50,566 nucleotides of DNA from Syntrophaceae bacterium (lineage in GTDB: Bacteria > Desulfobacterota > Syntrophia > Syntrophales > UBA5619): positions 1 through 50,566 of the forward strand of contig PLLC01000104.1 in the NCBI GenBank assembly GCA_003141195.1, in the 5' to 3' direction. Below are positions 8,697 to 17,342 of this stretch, piece by piece. A program made the position numbers and the translations under genes. Below the pieces are notes generated by a model. It worked only from the letters and a program-made list of their open reading frames with translations, did no database searches and had not been told where the DNA came from. How positions within the stretch are numbered: position 1 is the first letter of the stretch; the number at the start of each line of letters is the position of its first letter.

Positions 8697-10340
8697 TCAG
8701 TTGTGTTCGCGTGTCTTGCGGAAAGCGATGTCGGGCCACTCTTCCATGATGAAGCCGAGGCGCCACTCGCTCGTCGCCAAGTAGGTCAGGTGGCCGTCCG
8801 CGTCCCAGGCGAGGTTCGCCGGGCATTTCTTCTCGAATTCCGCCAACCGCTTTTTGTCGTCGCATTCGATCCAGCGGGCCGCCGCGTAGTCGATCTGTTC
8901 ATAGGAGGCGTCCACGCCGTACTCGGTCTTGAGGCGCGCCATCGTCACGTCGAACTGGAGGACGCCGACCGCGCCCAAAATGTAGTCGTTGCCGAAGAGC
9001 GGCCGGAAGACCTGGACCGCTCCCTCCTCGGAGAGCTGGGCGAGCCCCTTCCGGAGCTGCTTGATCTTGAGCGAGTTCTTGACCCGGACCCGCCGGAAGT
9101 GCTCCGGGGCGAAATTGGGAATCCCGGTGAACTGGAGCGGCTCCCCCTCGGAGAAGGTGTCGCCGATCCGGATCGTTCCGTGGTTGTGGATCCCGATGAT
9201 GTCGCCCGGCCAGGCCTCCTCCACGTTCGTCCGATCCTGGGCCATGAAAATCGTCGCATTGGAGATAACGATCTCCCGGCCGATTCGGTGGTGGAACACC
9301 TTCATCCCCCGGGTGAACTTCCCCGAGCAGATCCGGAAGAAGGCGATCCGGTCGCGGTGGGCGAGGTCCATGTTCGCCTGGATCTTGAAGACGAAGCCGG
9401 AGAAGGCCTCCTCCAGCGGCGAGACCATCCGGGTGACCGTGGGCCGCGGGCCGGGGGCGGGGGCCATCTCCACGAAGGCGTCCAGGAGTTCCCGAACGCC
9501 GAAGTTGTTGATCGCACTACCGAAAAAGACGGGGGTCTGGTTGCCCTTGAGATACTCCTCGTGGCTGAAGGGGCTGGCCGCCCCCTCGATGAGGGCGATC
9601 TCCTCCCGGAGCCGTTTCGCCTGGCTCCCGAGGAGCTCGTCCAGACGGGGATCGGCAAGGTCGGTGATCGTGATCCCCTTCTCCTTCCGGCTGTCTTTCC
9701 CCGGGGTGAAGAGGTGGAGGGATCTCTGGTAGAGGTTGTAAACCCCCTTGAAATCCTTCCCCATGCCGATCGGCCAGGAGAGCGGGGCGCACTCGATCTG
9801 GAGATTCTCCTCGATGTTGGAGAGGATCTCCATCGGCGCCATTCCGTCCCGGTCGAGCTTGTTGATGAAGGTCATGATCGGGGTGTTCCGCATCCGGCAG
9901 ACCTCCATGAGCTTCTCCGTCTGGGGCTCGACCCCTTTGCCGCTGTCGATGACCATGAGCGCACTGTCCACGGCGGTGAGGACCCGGTAGGTGTCCTCGG
10001 AGAAGTCCTGGTGGCCGGGGGTGTCGAGGAGGTTGATCTCGAAATCCCGGTAGTGGAACTTCATGACGGAGGTCGTGACGGAGATCCCCCGCTCCTTTTC
10101 GATCGCCATCCAGTCGCTCATCGCGTGCCGGCCGGCCTTCCGGGCCTTGACGGCGCCGGCGAGCTGGATCGCCCCGCCGAAGAGGAGAAGCTTCTCGGTG
10201 AGCGTTGTTTTCCCCGCGTCCGGGTGGCTGATGATGCCGAAGGTCCGGCGCTGATCGATTTCCTGCTGCTGACGGCGGTCCACCTTGAGGACCGCAGCCG
10301 GCGCCTGCGGTTCCGCAAGGCTGGCTGGTTGAAGACCCAT
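8697..10340 (-). CDS. prfC: Peptide chain release factor 3
   Basis: Translational GTPase that recycles RF1 and RF2 from the ribosome. G1 is [17 protein letters not shown]2 lies in [12 protein letters not shown]3 is [17 protein letters not shown]4 is FINKLDRDG, and G5 lies in [11 protein letters not shown]. The C-terminal domains carry the RF3-specific [16 protein letters not shown]. Starting at ATG 10340 gives 547 residues, near family length, with AGGA eight bases upstream; ATG 10364 or 10346 is possible. The N-terminal 30 residues before DQRRTFG are longer than in E. coli RF3. A terminator-like hairpin sits in its leader. Confidence 0.92.
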   Translation of the reverse strand: MGLQPASLAEPQAPAAVLKVDRRQQQEIDQRRTFGIISHPDAGKTTLTEKLLLFGGAIQLAGAVKARKAGRHAMSDWMAIEKERGISVTTSVMKFHYRDFEINLLDTPGHQDFSEDTYRVLTAVDSALMVIDSGKGVEPQTEKLMEVCRMRNTPIMTFINKLDRDGMAPMEILSNIEENLQIECAPLSWPIGMGKDFKGVYNLYQRSLHLFTPGKDSRKEKGITITDLADPRLDELLGSQAKRLREEIALIEGAASPFSHEEYLKGNQTPVFFGSAINNFGVRELLDAFVEMAPAPGPRPTVTRMVSPLEEAFSGFVFKIQANMDLAHRDRIAFFRICSGKFTRGMKVFHHRIGREIVISNATIFMAQDRTNVEEAWPGDIIGIHNHGTIRIGDTFSEGEPLQFTGIPNFAPEHFRRVRVKNSLKIKQLRKGLAQLSEEGAVQVFRPLFGNDYILGAVGVLQFDVTMARLKTEYGVDASYEQIDYAAARWIECDDKKRLAEFEKKCPANLAWDADGHLTYLATSEWRLGFIMEEWPDIAFRKTREHN

Positions 10341-10368
10341 GATCATTTCCTGTTCCGCTTCCATGATG

Positions 10369-10401
10369 AAAAAAATCCCCAACAGCCTCAAGGCTCCGGG
10401 G
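10369..10401 (-). terminator. Terminator-like hairpin in the prfC leader
   Basis: On the minus strand CCCC, then AGCC-TTGA-GGCT, then GGGG form a stem (10398-10401 with 10377-10380; inner 10391-10395 with 10384-10388) followed by seven T residues, just upstream of the prfC start. No minus-strand gene lies upstream for it to end, so it may be an attenuator of prfC. Confidence 0.5.
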
Positions 10402-10717
10402 ACAGATACCTGCTAAAAGCGCGACTTCCTTACGTCATCGGGAGCGGTTTGTCAAGCGAAATCATCTCTTCGTCCGAAAATGGGGGATCGATATCAGCCG
10501 ACAGCCGCACAGTCGCCGCCCCCAAAGAGCGCTTGATAAGTTTCAAAAGTTGCGATAGAAAACCACAAGTCAGACGATATACGGAAGGGTATATGCAATG
10601 TTGGATATACGGTCCTGGTTCAACATTACAACGCGATAGGGAGCTGCTTCCGCCCCCAAACCAACGTTCATCCGTTCGCAGCAGGAGAAGGGCGAACCGG
10701 ACCTCTGGAGGTAAGAT
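10402..10717. promoter_or_regulatory. Region upstream of sucCD with a repeated 9-mer
   Basis: This 316-bp stretch must carry the promoters for prfC (left) and sucC (right). The 9-mer GATATACGG occurs twice (10576-10584 and 10604-10612), 28 bases apart, and could be a binding site on one face of the helix. No clear -35/-10 pair was identified. The sucC Shine-Dalgarno (GGAGGT) is at its right end. Confidence 0.35.
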
Positions 10718-11881
10718 ATGAAGATTCATGAGTATCAGGCAAAGGAACTGTTGCGCGGCTACGGGATTCCGGTTCCCCGCGGGAAGGCGGCCGCGACCCC
10801 GGACGAGGCGCGCGAGGCGGCCGAAGAGCTCCAGGGAAAAACCGTCGTCAAGGCGCAGATCCACGCGGGAGGCCGGGGAAAGGGCGGAGGCGTCAAGCCT
10901 GCCGCGTCGCCGGACGAGGCCTTTGCGGCCGCCCGGGCGATCCTCGGGATGCAGCTCGTGACACACCAGACGGGCCCGGAGGGAAAAAAGGTGCGCAGCG
11001 TTCTCGTGGAGGAGGCGTCCGCCATCCGGAAGGAGCTCTACCTGAGCTTGGTGGTGGACCGCTCCAAAGGCAGGGAGTGCGTGGTGTTCATGGCCTCGGA
11101 GGCGGGTGGCATGGACATCGAGCAGGTGGTGGCGACGGCCCCGGAGAAGATCGTCAAATGCGCGGTCCATCCCGCCGTGGGGTTCAGTCCGTTTCAGGCG
11201 CGCAAGCTCTCCGCCGCTCTGGGGCTGAATGCGGAGCAGCAAAAACCGTTTGCGGAGATCGTCCGGAACCTGTACCGGCTGTTTCTGGAGAAGGACTGCT
11301 CGCTTCTGGAGATCAACCCGCTGGCAATCACGGAAGATGGCCGGCTGCTCGCCCTCGACACGAAGATCAATTTCGACGATGACGGGCTGTACCGCCATCC
11401 CGAGATCCGGGAACTGCGGGACCCGGACGAGGAGGACCCGTTGGAGGTCGCCGCCAAGAATGCCGCCGTGAACTACATCAAGCTGGACGGAAACGTCGGC
11501 TGCATGGTCAACGGGGCGGGGCTGGCGATGACGACGATGGACATGATCAAGATGGCGGGAGGAGAGCCCGCGAACTTCCTCGACGTGGGGGGGGGCGCAT
11601 CGGCGGAGCAGATCGAGAAGGCGTTTCGCATCCTGACGTCCGACCCGAACGTGAAGTGCATCCTCGTCAACATCTTCGGCGGGATCCTCCGGTGCGACCG
11701 CGTATCCGCCGGGCTGATCCAGGCGGCGAAGAACATCGAGATGAAACTGCCGATGGTGGTGCGGCTTCAGGGGACCAATGTGGAGGAGGGGCGGCGGATG
11801 CTGCAGGAATCGGGGCTCCGGTTCACGGTGGCGGACGGTTTGTACGAGGCGGCCGAGAAGGCCGTGTCTCTGACGAGATAA
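10718..11881 (+). CDS. sucC: Succinyl-CoA ligase, beta subunit (ATP-grasp)
   Basis: 387 residues. Begins MKIHEYQAKELLRGYGIPVPRG, the family start, followed by VVKAQIHAGGRGKGGGVK (ATP-grasp nucleotide binding), LLEINPLAITEDG and DTKINFDDD. The C-terminal part has NFLDVGGGA and ILVNIFGGILRCD. With SucD it interconverts succinyl-CoA and succinate with formation of ATP or GTP. GGAGGT lies 7 bases before ATG. sucD follows after 27 bases. Confidence 0.96.
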   Translation: MKIHEYQAKELLRGYGIPVPRGKAAATPDEAREAAEELQGKTVVKAQIHAGGRGKGGGVKPAASPDEAFAAARAILGMQLVTHQTGPEGKKVRSVLVEEASAIRKELYLSLVVDRSKGRECVVFMASEAGGMDIEQVVATAPEKIVKCAVHPAVGFSPFQARKLSAALGLNAEQQKPFAEIVRNLYRLFLEKDCSLLEINPLAITEDGRLLALDTKINFDDDGLYRHPEIRELRDPDEEDPLEVAAKNAAVNYIKLDGNVGCMVNGAGLAMTTMDMIKMAGGEPANFLDVGGGASAEQIEKAFRILTSDPNVKCILVNIFGGILRCDRVSAGLIQAAKNIEMKLPMVVRLQGTNVEEGRRMLQESGLRFTVADGLYEAAEKAVSLTR

Positions 11882-11908
11882 CGGGCGTAAGCAAGAGGAG
11901 AAATTCCG

Positions 11909-12796
11909 ATGGCCATATTGTTTGATCACAAATCACGCGTCGTCGTTCAGGGGATAACGGGTTCGGAGGGGAGCTTTCACACCCGGGAGTCGGTGAAGCT
12001 GAGAACGAAGGTCGTGGCCGGGGTCACGCCCGGCAAGGGGGGAACGGAGATAGACGGCATTCCCGTCTACGACCGCGTCGGCGACGCCGTCGAAAAGCAG
12101 CAGGCCAATGTTTCCGGAATCTATACGCCGGCGGCGTTCACGCCGGATGCGATATTCGAGGCGATCGAGGCGGGGGTCGGCCTGATCGTGTGCATGACGG
12201 AGGGGATTCCGGTCGCGGAGATGATCCGGGTGAAGCAGGCGCTGAAGGGATCGGGCACGCGGATGATCGGGCCCAACTGTCCGGGGATCACGACCCCCGG
12301 CGCGGGAAAGGTCGGCTTCATGCCTAACTTCATTCACAAACAGGGGAACGTAGGCGTCGTATCCCGCAGCGGAACCCTCACCTACGAGATGATCTGGCAG
12401 TTGACAGGCCTCGGGATCGGCCAATCCACCTCCGTCGGGATCGGCGGAGATCCGATCGTGGGTTCGGGCTTCATCGATATCTTGGAGCGGTTCGAGGCAG
12501 ATCCGCAGACGGAAGCGATCGTGATGATCGGCGAGATCGGGGGAACGGCGGAAGAGGAGGCGGCCGAGTTCATCCGGGGGCAGGTGACAAAACCGGTGGT
12601 CTCCTTCATCGCGGGGCGGACGGCCCCCCCGGGACGGCGGATGGGGCACGCCGGTGCGATCATCTCGGGGGGAAAGGGCACGGCCGAAGAGAAATTCATG
12701 GCCCTCGAGCGGGCGGGAGTCCTGGTCGAAAAGAATCCCGCCGAGATCGGCCGGCGTGTCCAGGAGATATTGAAAGCGAGGGGTTCTGCTTCTTGA
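11909..12796 (+). CDS. sucD: Succinyl-CoA ligase, alpha subunit
   Basis: 295 residues. The CoA-binding domain carries [14 protein letters not shown] near the N-terminus and TPGKGG; the ligase domain has [16 protein letters not shown] and [12 protein letters not shown]. The phosphorylated His is in [10 protein letters not shown] near residue 248. Shine-Dalgarno AGAGGAG precedes ATG. Forms the SucCD heteromer with the gene upstream. Confidence 0.96.
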   Translation: MAILFDHKSRVVVQGITGSEGSFHTRESVKLRTKVVAGVTPGKGGTEIDGIPVYDRVGDAVEKQQANVSGIYTPAAFTPDAIFEAIEAGVGLIVCMTEGIPVAEMIRVKQALKGSGTRMIGPNCPGITTPGAGKVGFMPNFIHKQGNVGVVSRSGTLTYEMIWQLTGLGIGQSTSVGIGGDPIVGSGFIDILERFEADPQTEAIVMIGEIGGTAEEEAAEFIRGQVTKPVVSFIAGRTAPPGRRMGHAGAIISGGKGTAEEKFMALERAGVLVEKNPAEIGRRVQEILKARGSAS

Positions 12797-12815
12797 CGGG
12801 GGCCGGCTGAAATAG

Positions 12816-12838
12816 CCCTCCGACGGAGGCCCGCTTTT
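12816..12838 (+). terminator. Weak terminator after sucD
   Basis: A 5-bp stem CCTCC-GAC-GGAGG is followed, after four bases, by TTTT. It lies in the short space between the convergent sucD and ybaK genes. The short stem and T-run make it marginal. Confidence 0.4.
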
Positions 12839-12852
12839 CCGGTAAAAGCAAG

Positions 12853-13344
12853 TCAATGAGATTGTATGGCCACCTTCACGGCGACGGGTTTCAAGACCCG
12901 GATCAGTTCCACCGGCGACATCTCGGCGAGCAGCCCCCGACTGCCGGCGTTGATCATGATCCTGGGCAGATCGGCGATGCCTCCCTCCATGAAAACCCGG
13001 AGGCTTTTCCGGGTCCCGAAGGGAGACGTGCCCCCCACACGGTATCCGGTGTGCTTCTCCGCGACATGGGGATCGCAGGGGGTTACGGCCTTGACTCCGA
13101 GAAGCCGGGCCAAGGCTTTCGTGGAGACCTGCCGGTCCCCGTGCATGAGGATGATGAGCGGCTCTCCCCGGTCGTCCTCCATGACGAGGGTCTTGATCAC
13201 GAGGTGCTCTTCCACCCCCAGCTCCCGCGCCGACACCCGCGTACCGCCGTGTTCTTCGTAGCGATAGGGGCGCAAGGTAAAGGCCATCTTGTTTTTCTTC
13301 ATGAAGAGGATGGCGGGGGTGACTGGTATCCGTTCCTTGGCCAT
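12853..13344 (-). CDS. ybaK: YbaK/EbsC-type Cys-tRNA(Pro) deacylase
   Basis: 163 residues. The YbaK fold is shown by TPAILFMKKNKMAFTLRPY at the N-terminus, EEHLVIKTLV with the conserved Lys, then GYRVGGTSPFGTRKSLRVF and INAGSRGLLAEMSP. The enzyme hydrolyses Cys mischarged on tRNA(Pro). ATG 13344 follows AGGGGA. The long leader carries a MITE-like repeat between the promoter at 13552-13579 and the gene. Confidence 0.9.
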   Translation of the reverse strand: MAKERIPVTPAILFMKKNKMAFTLRPYRYEEHGGTRVSARELGVEEHLVIKTLVMEDDRGEPLIILMHGDRQVSTKALARLLGVKAVTPCDPHVAEKHTGYRVGGTSPFGTRKSLRVFMEGGIADLPRIMINAGSRGLLAEMSPVELIRVLKPVAVKVAIQSH

Positions 13345-13389
13345 GTTTGACGATCCCCTAAAAAGTCTTAAAAGTCGAAAAAATGGGAC

Positions 13390-13508
13390 GGCTTCGTAAA
13401 AAGGCCGCAGGCAAGGCGCCGAATCCTGAGGAATGAGGCGTACTGTGGCGTACGCCGCAATGACGAGGGATGAAGCTTGAACGCAGCATCCGGACTTTTT
13501 ACGAAGCC
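13390..13508. repeat. MITE-like palindromic element (copy A)
   Basis: 119 bp bounded by 13-bp terminal inverted repeats GGCTTCGTAAAAA (13390-13402 and 13496-13508). The inside has a second palindrome around GGCGTAC. Internal sequence is related to the element at 29496-29620 in the opposite orientation and to the fragment at the right end of the window. It lies in the ybaK leader. Confidence 0.75.
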
Positions 13509-13551
13509 GCCATGTTTCTCCCCTCAATGAGACCAATCTTCCGACAGCTAT

Positions 13552-13579
13552 AGTATAACATGGAACCGCGGAAGGTCAA
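13552..13579 (-). promoter_or_regulatory. Probable sigma-70 promoter of ybaK
   Basis: On the minus strand TTGACC (13579-13574), a 16-bp spacer, and TATACT (13557-13552). It overlaps the stop codon of mutY, which lies upstream on the same strand, so ybaK can be transcribed separately. The transcript would run through the MITE-like repeat. Confidence 0.6.
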
Positions 13580-14664
13580 TGACCTAGCGGAGGGGCGACG
13601 GAACGGGCGATCCGACGGTCCGCACTGGAAAAGGGCAACGCCTCTGATTCGCCGGTGCCGGCCCACCGCCACTGCGGGCCGGCAGGGGATCCTTCTAACA
13701 GGGTGCAGGAAAAGGCGGTGAGTGTGATGCGGAAATGGGTGTAGGCGTGTTTCACCGCGGCGAGCGGCGATCCGACGCCGATTCCGATGCCCAACTCGTC
13801 CCGGACGATCCGTTTAAGGCCCTCTTCCCGCGCTTCCCGGGGATTTAGTATCCCTCCGGGAAATTTCCAGAGCGACCCGAGGAGACCGCAGGCCGGCCGC
13901 TGGACGATGAGAATCCGCCCTTTTCCATCGCTGATGACCGCGGCGACGACCTCCCGGTGGGGGACGGTTTTTTTCTTTCCCCGGACGGGCAGGCGGTGCG
14001 CGAGGCCCTGCGCCCGCGCCCGGCAGTCGTCTTGAAGAGGGCAGGCGGGGCAGGATGGGGACTTCGGCGTGCAGCGGACCGCCCCCAGTTCCATGAGGGC
14101 CTGGTTGAAACGGCCGGGATCCCGCTTCGGGACCAGGGTTTGGACCAGCGCTTCGATCCGTTCACGGGTTTCCTCGTCATCGACCGATTCCGTGATCTCA
14201 AACAGACGGCTGATCACGCGGCGGACGTTGCCGTCTACGGCGGGAACGACCCGGCCGAAGGCGATGCTGAGAATCGCCCCCGCAGTGTAACGACCGATCC
14301 CCGGAAGCCGGGTGATCTCCTCCCGGTTATCGGGGATCCGCCCCCCGTGTTGCTCCGCGATTTCCCCGGCCGCTTTATGGAGGTTCCTCACCCGGGCGTA
14401 GTAGCCTAAGTTTTCCCAAGTTTTAAGGACCTCGCCGAGCGGGGCGTGCGCCAGCGTTTCAACGGTCGGGAACCTTTCGAGAAACCGCAGATAGTAGGGG
14501 ACGACTGTCTTCACCTGCGTCTGCTGGAGCATGATCTCGGAGATCCAGATCGCATAGGGATCCCGCGTCTCCCGCCATGGAAGGCGACGCCGGTGCCCAT
14601 CATACCATCCGAGGAGCTTCCGGCGGATCCGCTTCGGATCTGGGAAAATCTCTTTTGCCTTCAA
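13576..14664 (-). CDS. mutY: A/G-specific adenine glycosylase
   Basis: 362 residues. Base-excision repair enzyme that removes A opposite 8-oxoG. Domain order is HhH-GPD (MLQQTQV, then LPGIGRYTAGAI and AVDGNVRRV with the catalytic Asp), a 4Fe-4S cluster loop with Cys spacing C-x6-C-x2-C-x5-C around CTPKSPSCPACPL, and a C-terminal NUDIX-like 8-oxoG recognition domain (LLGSLWKFPGG). Full length for the family. Confidence 0.95.
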   Translation of the reverse strand: MKAKEIFPDPKRIRRKLLGWYDGHRRRLPWRETRDPYAIWISEIMLQQTQVKTVVPYYLRFLERFPTVETLAHAPLGEVLKTWENLGYYARVRNLHKAAGEIAEQHGGRIPDNREEITRLPGIGRYTAGAILSIAFGRVVPAVDGNVRRVISRLFEITESVDDEETRERIEALVQTLVPKRDPGRFNQALMELGAVRCTPKSPSCPACPLQDDCRARAQGLAHRLPVRGKKKTVPHREVVAAVISDGKGRILIVQRPACGLLGSLWKFPGGILNPREAREEGLKRIVRDELGIGIGVGSPLAAVKHAYTHFRITLTAFSCTLLEGSPAGPQWRWAGTGESEALPFSSADRRIARSVAPPLGH

Positions 14665-14849
14665 ATTCCGCTGTCCTCACAAATGCTCTTCCCGCCCGCG
14701 CAGAGCCAGTCCTCGATTTCAGGCAGAAACCATTTCCGGACCGGTTCTACAACGAACGGAAAATGATTTCAAAAAAATGTTGATCCAAGTTCAGGATCAA
14801 ATGATTCCTTTCGGGCTGTACACCCGGCAGCTCCTGATGGACCTGAGCG

Positions 14850-14914
14850 GTTACAGATTATTATCGATGATATGACTATTATTATTTTGACTTATATTGC
14901 GAATTGTATAGATA
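14850..14914 (+). promoter_or_regulatory. Promoter with shared upstream operator box (ald)
   Basis: A 15-nt box at 14850-14864 (GTTACAGATTATTAT) lies 22 bases upstream of TTGACT (14887-14892). It is followed by a 16-bp spacer and TAGATA (14909-14914). The stretch ATTATTATTTTGACTTATAT is almost identical in the promoters at 20301-20365 and 43347-43412, with the same 22-base spacing. The rest of 14665-14849 has no other feature I can name. Confidence 0.7.
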
Positions 14915-14970
14915 TATATACATGATCATTATCAAAAGGATTTCCTTGAATCTTTATACAGGGGGACAAC

Positions 14971-16083
14971 ATGATTACAGGGATTCTGAAGGAGATCAAG
15001 ACCGAGGAAAACCGTGTCTCCATGACGCCGACCGGCGTCGAGGTGATGAAGACCCATGGTCATACGGTCCTTGTCGAGAAAAACGCGGGGGTCGGGAGCG
15101 GCTTCGAAGATAAGGCCTATGCGGCTGCCGGCGCGGAGATCGTCAAGACCGCGAAGGAAATCTATGACCGCTCCGACATGGTGATGCATGTCAAGGAGCC
15201 GATGCCATCCGAATACGGCATGATCCGCAAGGATCAGATCGTTTTCACCTACCTCCATCTGGCCGCGAATGAGGCACTGACGAAGGCAATGATTGCAACC
15301 CAGTCCATCGATATCGCCTATGAGACGATCCAGAAGGCGGACGGGTCGCTTCCCCTGCTCATCCCCATGAGCGAGGTCGCGGGCCGGATGGCGATCCAGG
15401 AGGGCGCGAAGTACCTGGAGATGGAATACGGTGGAGAGGGTGTCCTCCTCGGCGGCGTCCCCGGTGTTGAAGCGGCGACGGTGCTGGTCATCGGCGCGGG
15501 AACGGTCGGCGCCCAGGCTGCAAAGATGGCGTGCGGGCTCGGCGCCAAGGTGTATGTGGTCGATTCCGACCTGCCGAGACTCCGTTATCTCAATGACGTC
15601 ATGCCGCAGAACTGCTTTACGCTGATCTCCTCCCCGGCGACGATCCGCAGGCTGATCCGGGAGGCGGATCTCGTCATCGGTTCTGTCCTTATTCCCGGCG
15701 CGAAGGCCCCCAAGCTCGTCACGCGCGACATGCTCAAGACCATGAAGAAGGGCGCTGTCATGGTGGACGTGGCCATCGATCAGGGCGGTTGCTTTGAAAC
15801 ATCGAAGGCCACGACGCACAAGGATCCGATCTATACGATCGACGGCATCATCCATTACAGTGTAGGAAACATGCCGGGCGCCGTGGCGAAAACCTCCACG
15901 CTGGCCCTGACGAACGCCACTCTCCCGTACGCGGTCGAGATCGCGGACAAGGGCTGGAAAAAGGCGATGAAGGAAAATCCCGAAATCAAAAAGGGCGCCA
16001 ATGTGATCCAGGGTCAGATCACCTTCAAAGGCGTGGCCGATGCCTTCGGCATGAAACTCACGTCGGTGGACAAGCTTCTGTAG
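14971..16083 (+). CDS. ald: Alanine dehydrogenase
   Basis: 370 residues. NAD-dependent oxidative deamination of L-alanine to pyruvate and ammonia, or the reverse. Family signature at the start (GILKEIKTEENRVSMTP), substrate-binding FTYLHLAANE, the dinucleotide motif VLVIGAGTVGAQAA, and the C-terminal IDGIIHYSVGNMPGAVAKTS. The start is preceded by CAGGGGGAC. In this setting it most likely recycles alanine formed by a pyruvate-dependent transaminase, as in taurine catabolism. It has its own promoter of the shared type and is convergent with the ABC transporter operon. Confidence 0.95.
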   Translation: MITGILKEIKTEENRVSMTPTGVEVMKTHGHTVLVEKNAGVGSGFEDKAYAAAGAEIVKTAKEIYDRSDMVMHVKEPMPSEYGMIRKDQIVFTYLHLAANEALTKAMIATQSIDIAYETIQKADGSLPLLIPMSEVAGRMAIQEGAKYLEMEYGGEGVLLGGVPGVEAATVLVIGAGTVGAQAAKMACGLGAKVYVVDSDLPRLRYLNDVMPQNCFTLISSPATIRRLIREADLVIGSVLIPGAKAPKLVTRDMLKTMKKGAVMVDVAIDQGGCFETSKATTHKDPIYTIDGIIHYSVGNMPGAVAKTSTLALTNATLPYAVEIADKGWKKAMKENPEIKKGANVIQGQITFKGVADAFGMKLTSVDKLL

Positions 16084-16154
16084 TTTCAATCCATCATTGT
16101 AAAACCTCGCCGACCGGTTCCCGATCTGGGGGAAACCGGTCCGTTCAAGCCTGC

Positions 16155-16189
16155 AAAAAAGGCCGGCCACCCCTGCGGGCGACCGGCCT
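16155..16189. terminator. Bidirectional terminator between ald and the ABC operon
   Basis: Stem AGGCCGG (16160-16166) with CCGGCCT (16183-16189). On the minus strand the stem is followed by six T residues (16160-16155), so it mainly ends the ABC transporter transcript; the plus-strand tail ATATGTTTT is weaker. Confidence 0.7.
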
Positions 16190-16214
16190 ATATGTTTTGC
16201 AATCCGGATTGCGG

Positions 16215-17342
16215 TTACTTCTTTTTCAGAAGATGGACGCTCCGAGGGATCTCGACCTCAACCCTGTCGGCATGTTGGAATTGCTGCGCATCCCGCGGGT
16301 TGTACTGGTCGATGATCATGGTCCTGTCACCGATCGTCACCGTACATTTTGCAATCGATCCTGCATACATATAGGATTTCAATGCGCCGCAGAGAACATT
16401 CTGACTTTTATCTCCGCAGTCCAGCGAGAGGGAAACGCTCTCCGGTCTGATGACCATGAGAACGTCATCGCCGGTTTTGACATCGTCCTGTTCGAGCGTA
16501 ATCTCCAGCCTGCCATATTCCGTATTGACCACGGTGTTGCATGTGGTTTCATCGATCGATTCGATCCGACCCTCCATGAAATTGACGTAGCCCACGAATC
16601 CCGCGATGAACTCATTCGCCGGCCGCTCGTAGATCTCGATCGGCGTGCCGACCTGCTCGATCAGGCCATCCTTCATGACGACCAGGCGGTCGGAAATCGC
16701 CATTGCCTCAAACTGATCGTGCGTCACGAAGACCGTCGTAATGTGCAGCCTTTCCTGGAGTTTGCGGATCTCTTCGCGCATGACGAGTCTCAGGTTCGCA
16801 TCGAGGTTGGAGAGGGGTTCGTCGAGCAGCAGGACCTTCGGTTCGAGGCTGAGCGCCCGCGCGAAGGCTACGCGCTGCTGCTGACCGCCGGAGAGCTTGT
16901 CGATCATCCGGTCTCCGAATGTGTCCAATTCGACCATCTCGAGCAGTTCCCTGACCCTCGCAGCGGTCTTGTCCTTGGGCCACTTGTTGATCTTTAATCC
17001 GTATCCGACGTTTTCCGCCACGGTCATATGGGGAAAGAGAGCGTAGTTCTGAAAGCAGATCCTCGTATCCCGGAGGTTTGGGGGAAGGTCGTTGATCCGC
17101 TGGCCGTCGAGGATGATGTCCCCCGCGCTGATATCGGTGAAGCCGCCGATCAGTCTCAGAAGAGTCGTCTTGCCACAGCCGCTGGGTCCGACAAACGTAA
17201 CCAGCTCTCCCCTTCTGACCTCCAGCGATACGCCTTTGAGCACCTCGTTGTTTCCATAAAATTTGTGGATATCCTTCAAAATCAACATCGGTTTTTCGTT
17301 TTCTTTCCTGTCCATATCCCCAGTGACCCCTTTCGTTGTCAT
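16215..17342 (-). CDS. ABC transporter ATP-binding protein (Fe3+/2-aminoethylphosphonate/polyamine type)
   Basis: 375 residues. Walker A GPSGCGKTT, Q-loop ICFQNYALFPHMTV, signature LSGGQQQR, Walker B VLLLDEPLSNLD, H-loop VTHDQ. After residue 240 comes a TOBE-like regulatory domain (VMVIRPESVSL). The family is the FbpC/PotA/PhnT group (CUT1-like importers). ATG 17342 overlaps the permease stop by four bases (ATGA); an internal ATG nine codons later also has a purine-rich leader. Substrate is inferred only from neighbours. Confidence 0.9.
   Translation of the reverse strand: MTTKGVTGDMDRKENEKPMLILKDIHKFYGNNEVLKGVSLEVRRGELVTFVGPSGCGKTTLLRLIGGFTDISAGDIILDGQRINDLPPNLRDTRICFQNYALFPHMTVAENVGYGLKINKWPKDKTAARVRELLEMVELDTFGDRMIDKLSGGQQQRVAFARALSLEPKVLLLDEPLSNLDANLRLVMREEIRKLQERLHITTVFVTHDQFEAMAISDRLVVMKDGLIEQVGTPIEIYERPANEFIAGFVGYVNFMEGRIESIDETTCNTVVNTEYGRLEITLEQDDVKTGDDVLMVIRPESVSLSLDCGDKSQNVLCGALKSYMYAGSIAKCTVTIGDRTMIIDQYNPRDAQQFQHADRVEVEIPRSVHLLKKK

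Noticed and set aside
8622-10721. Very long open frame antisense to prfC
   Set aside because: It is the shadow of a GC-rich gene; the product is a low-complexity Arg/Glu/Asp-rich sequence with no domain, while the minus strand encodes a clear RF3.
10430-11929. 500-codon minus-strand frame over sucC
   Set aside because: His/Arg/Leu-rich shadow product; sucC on the plus strand is unmistakable.
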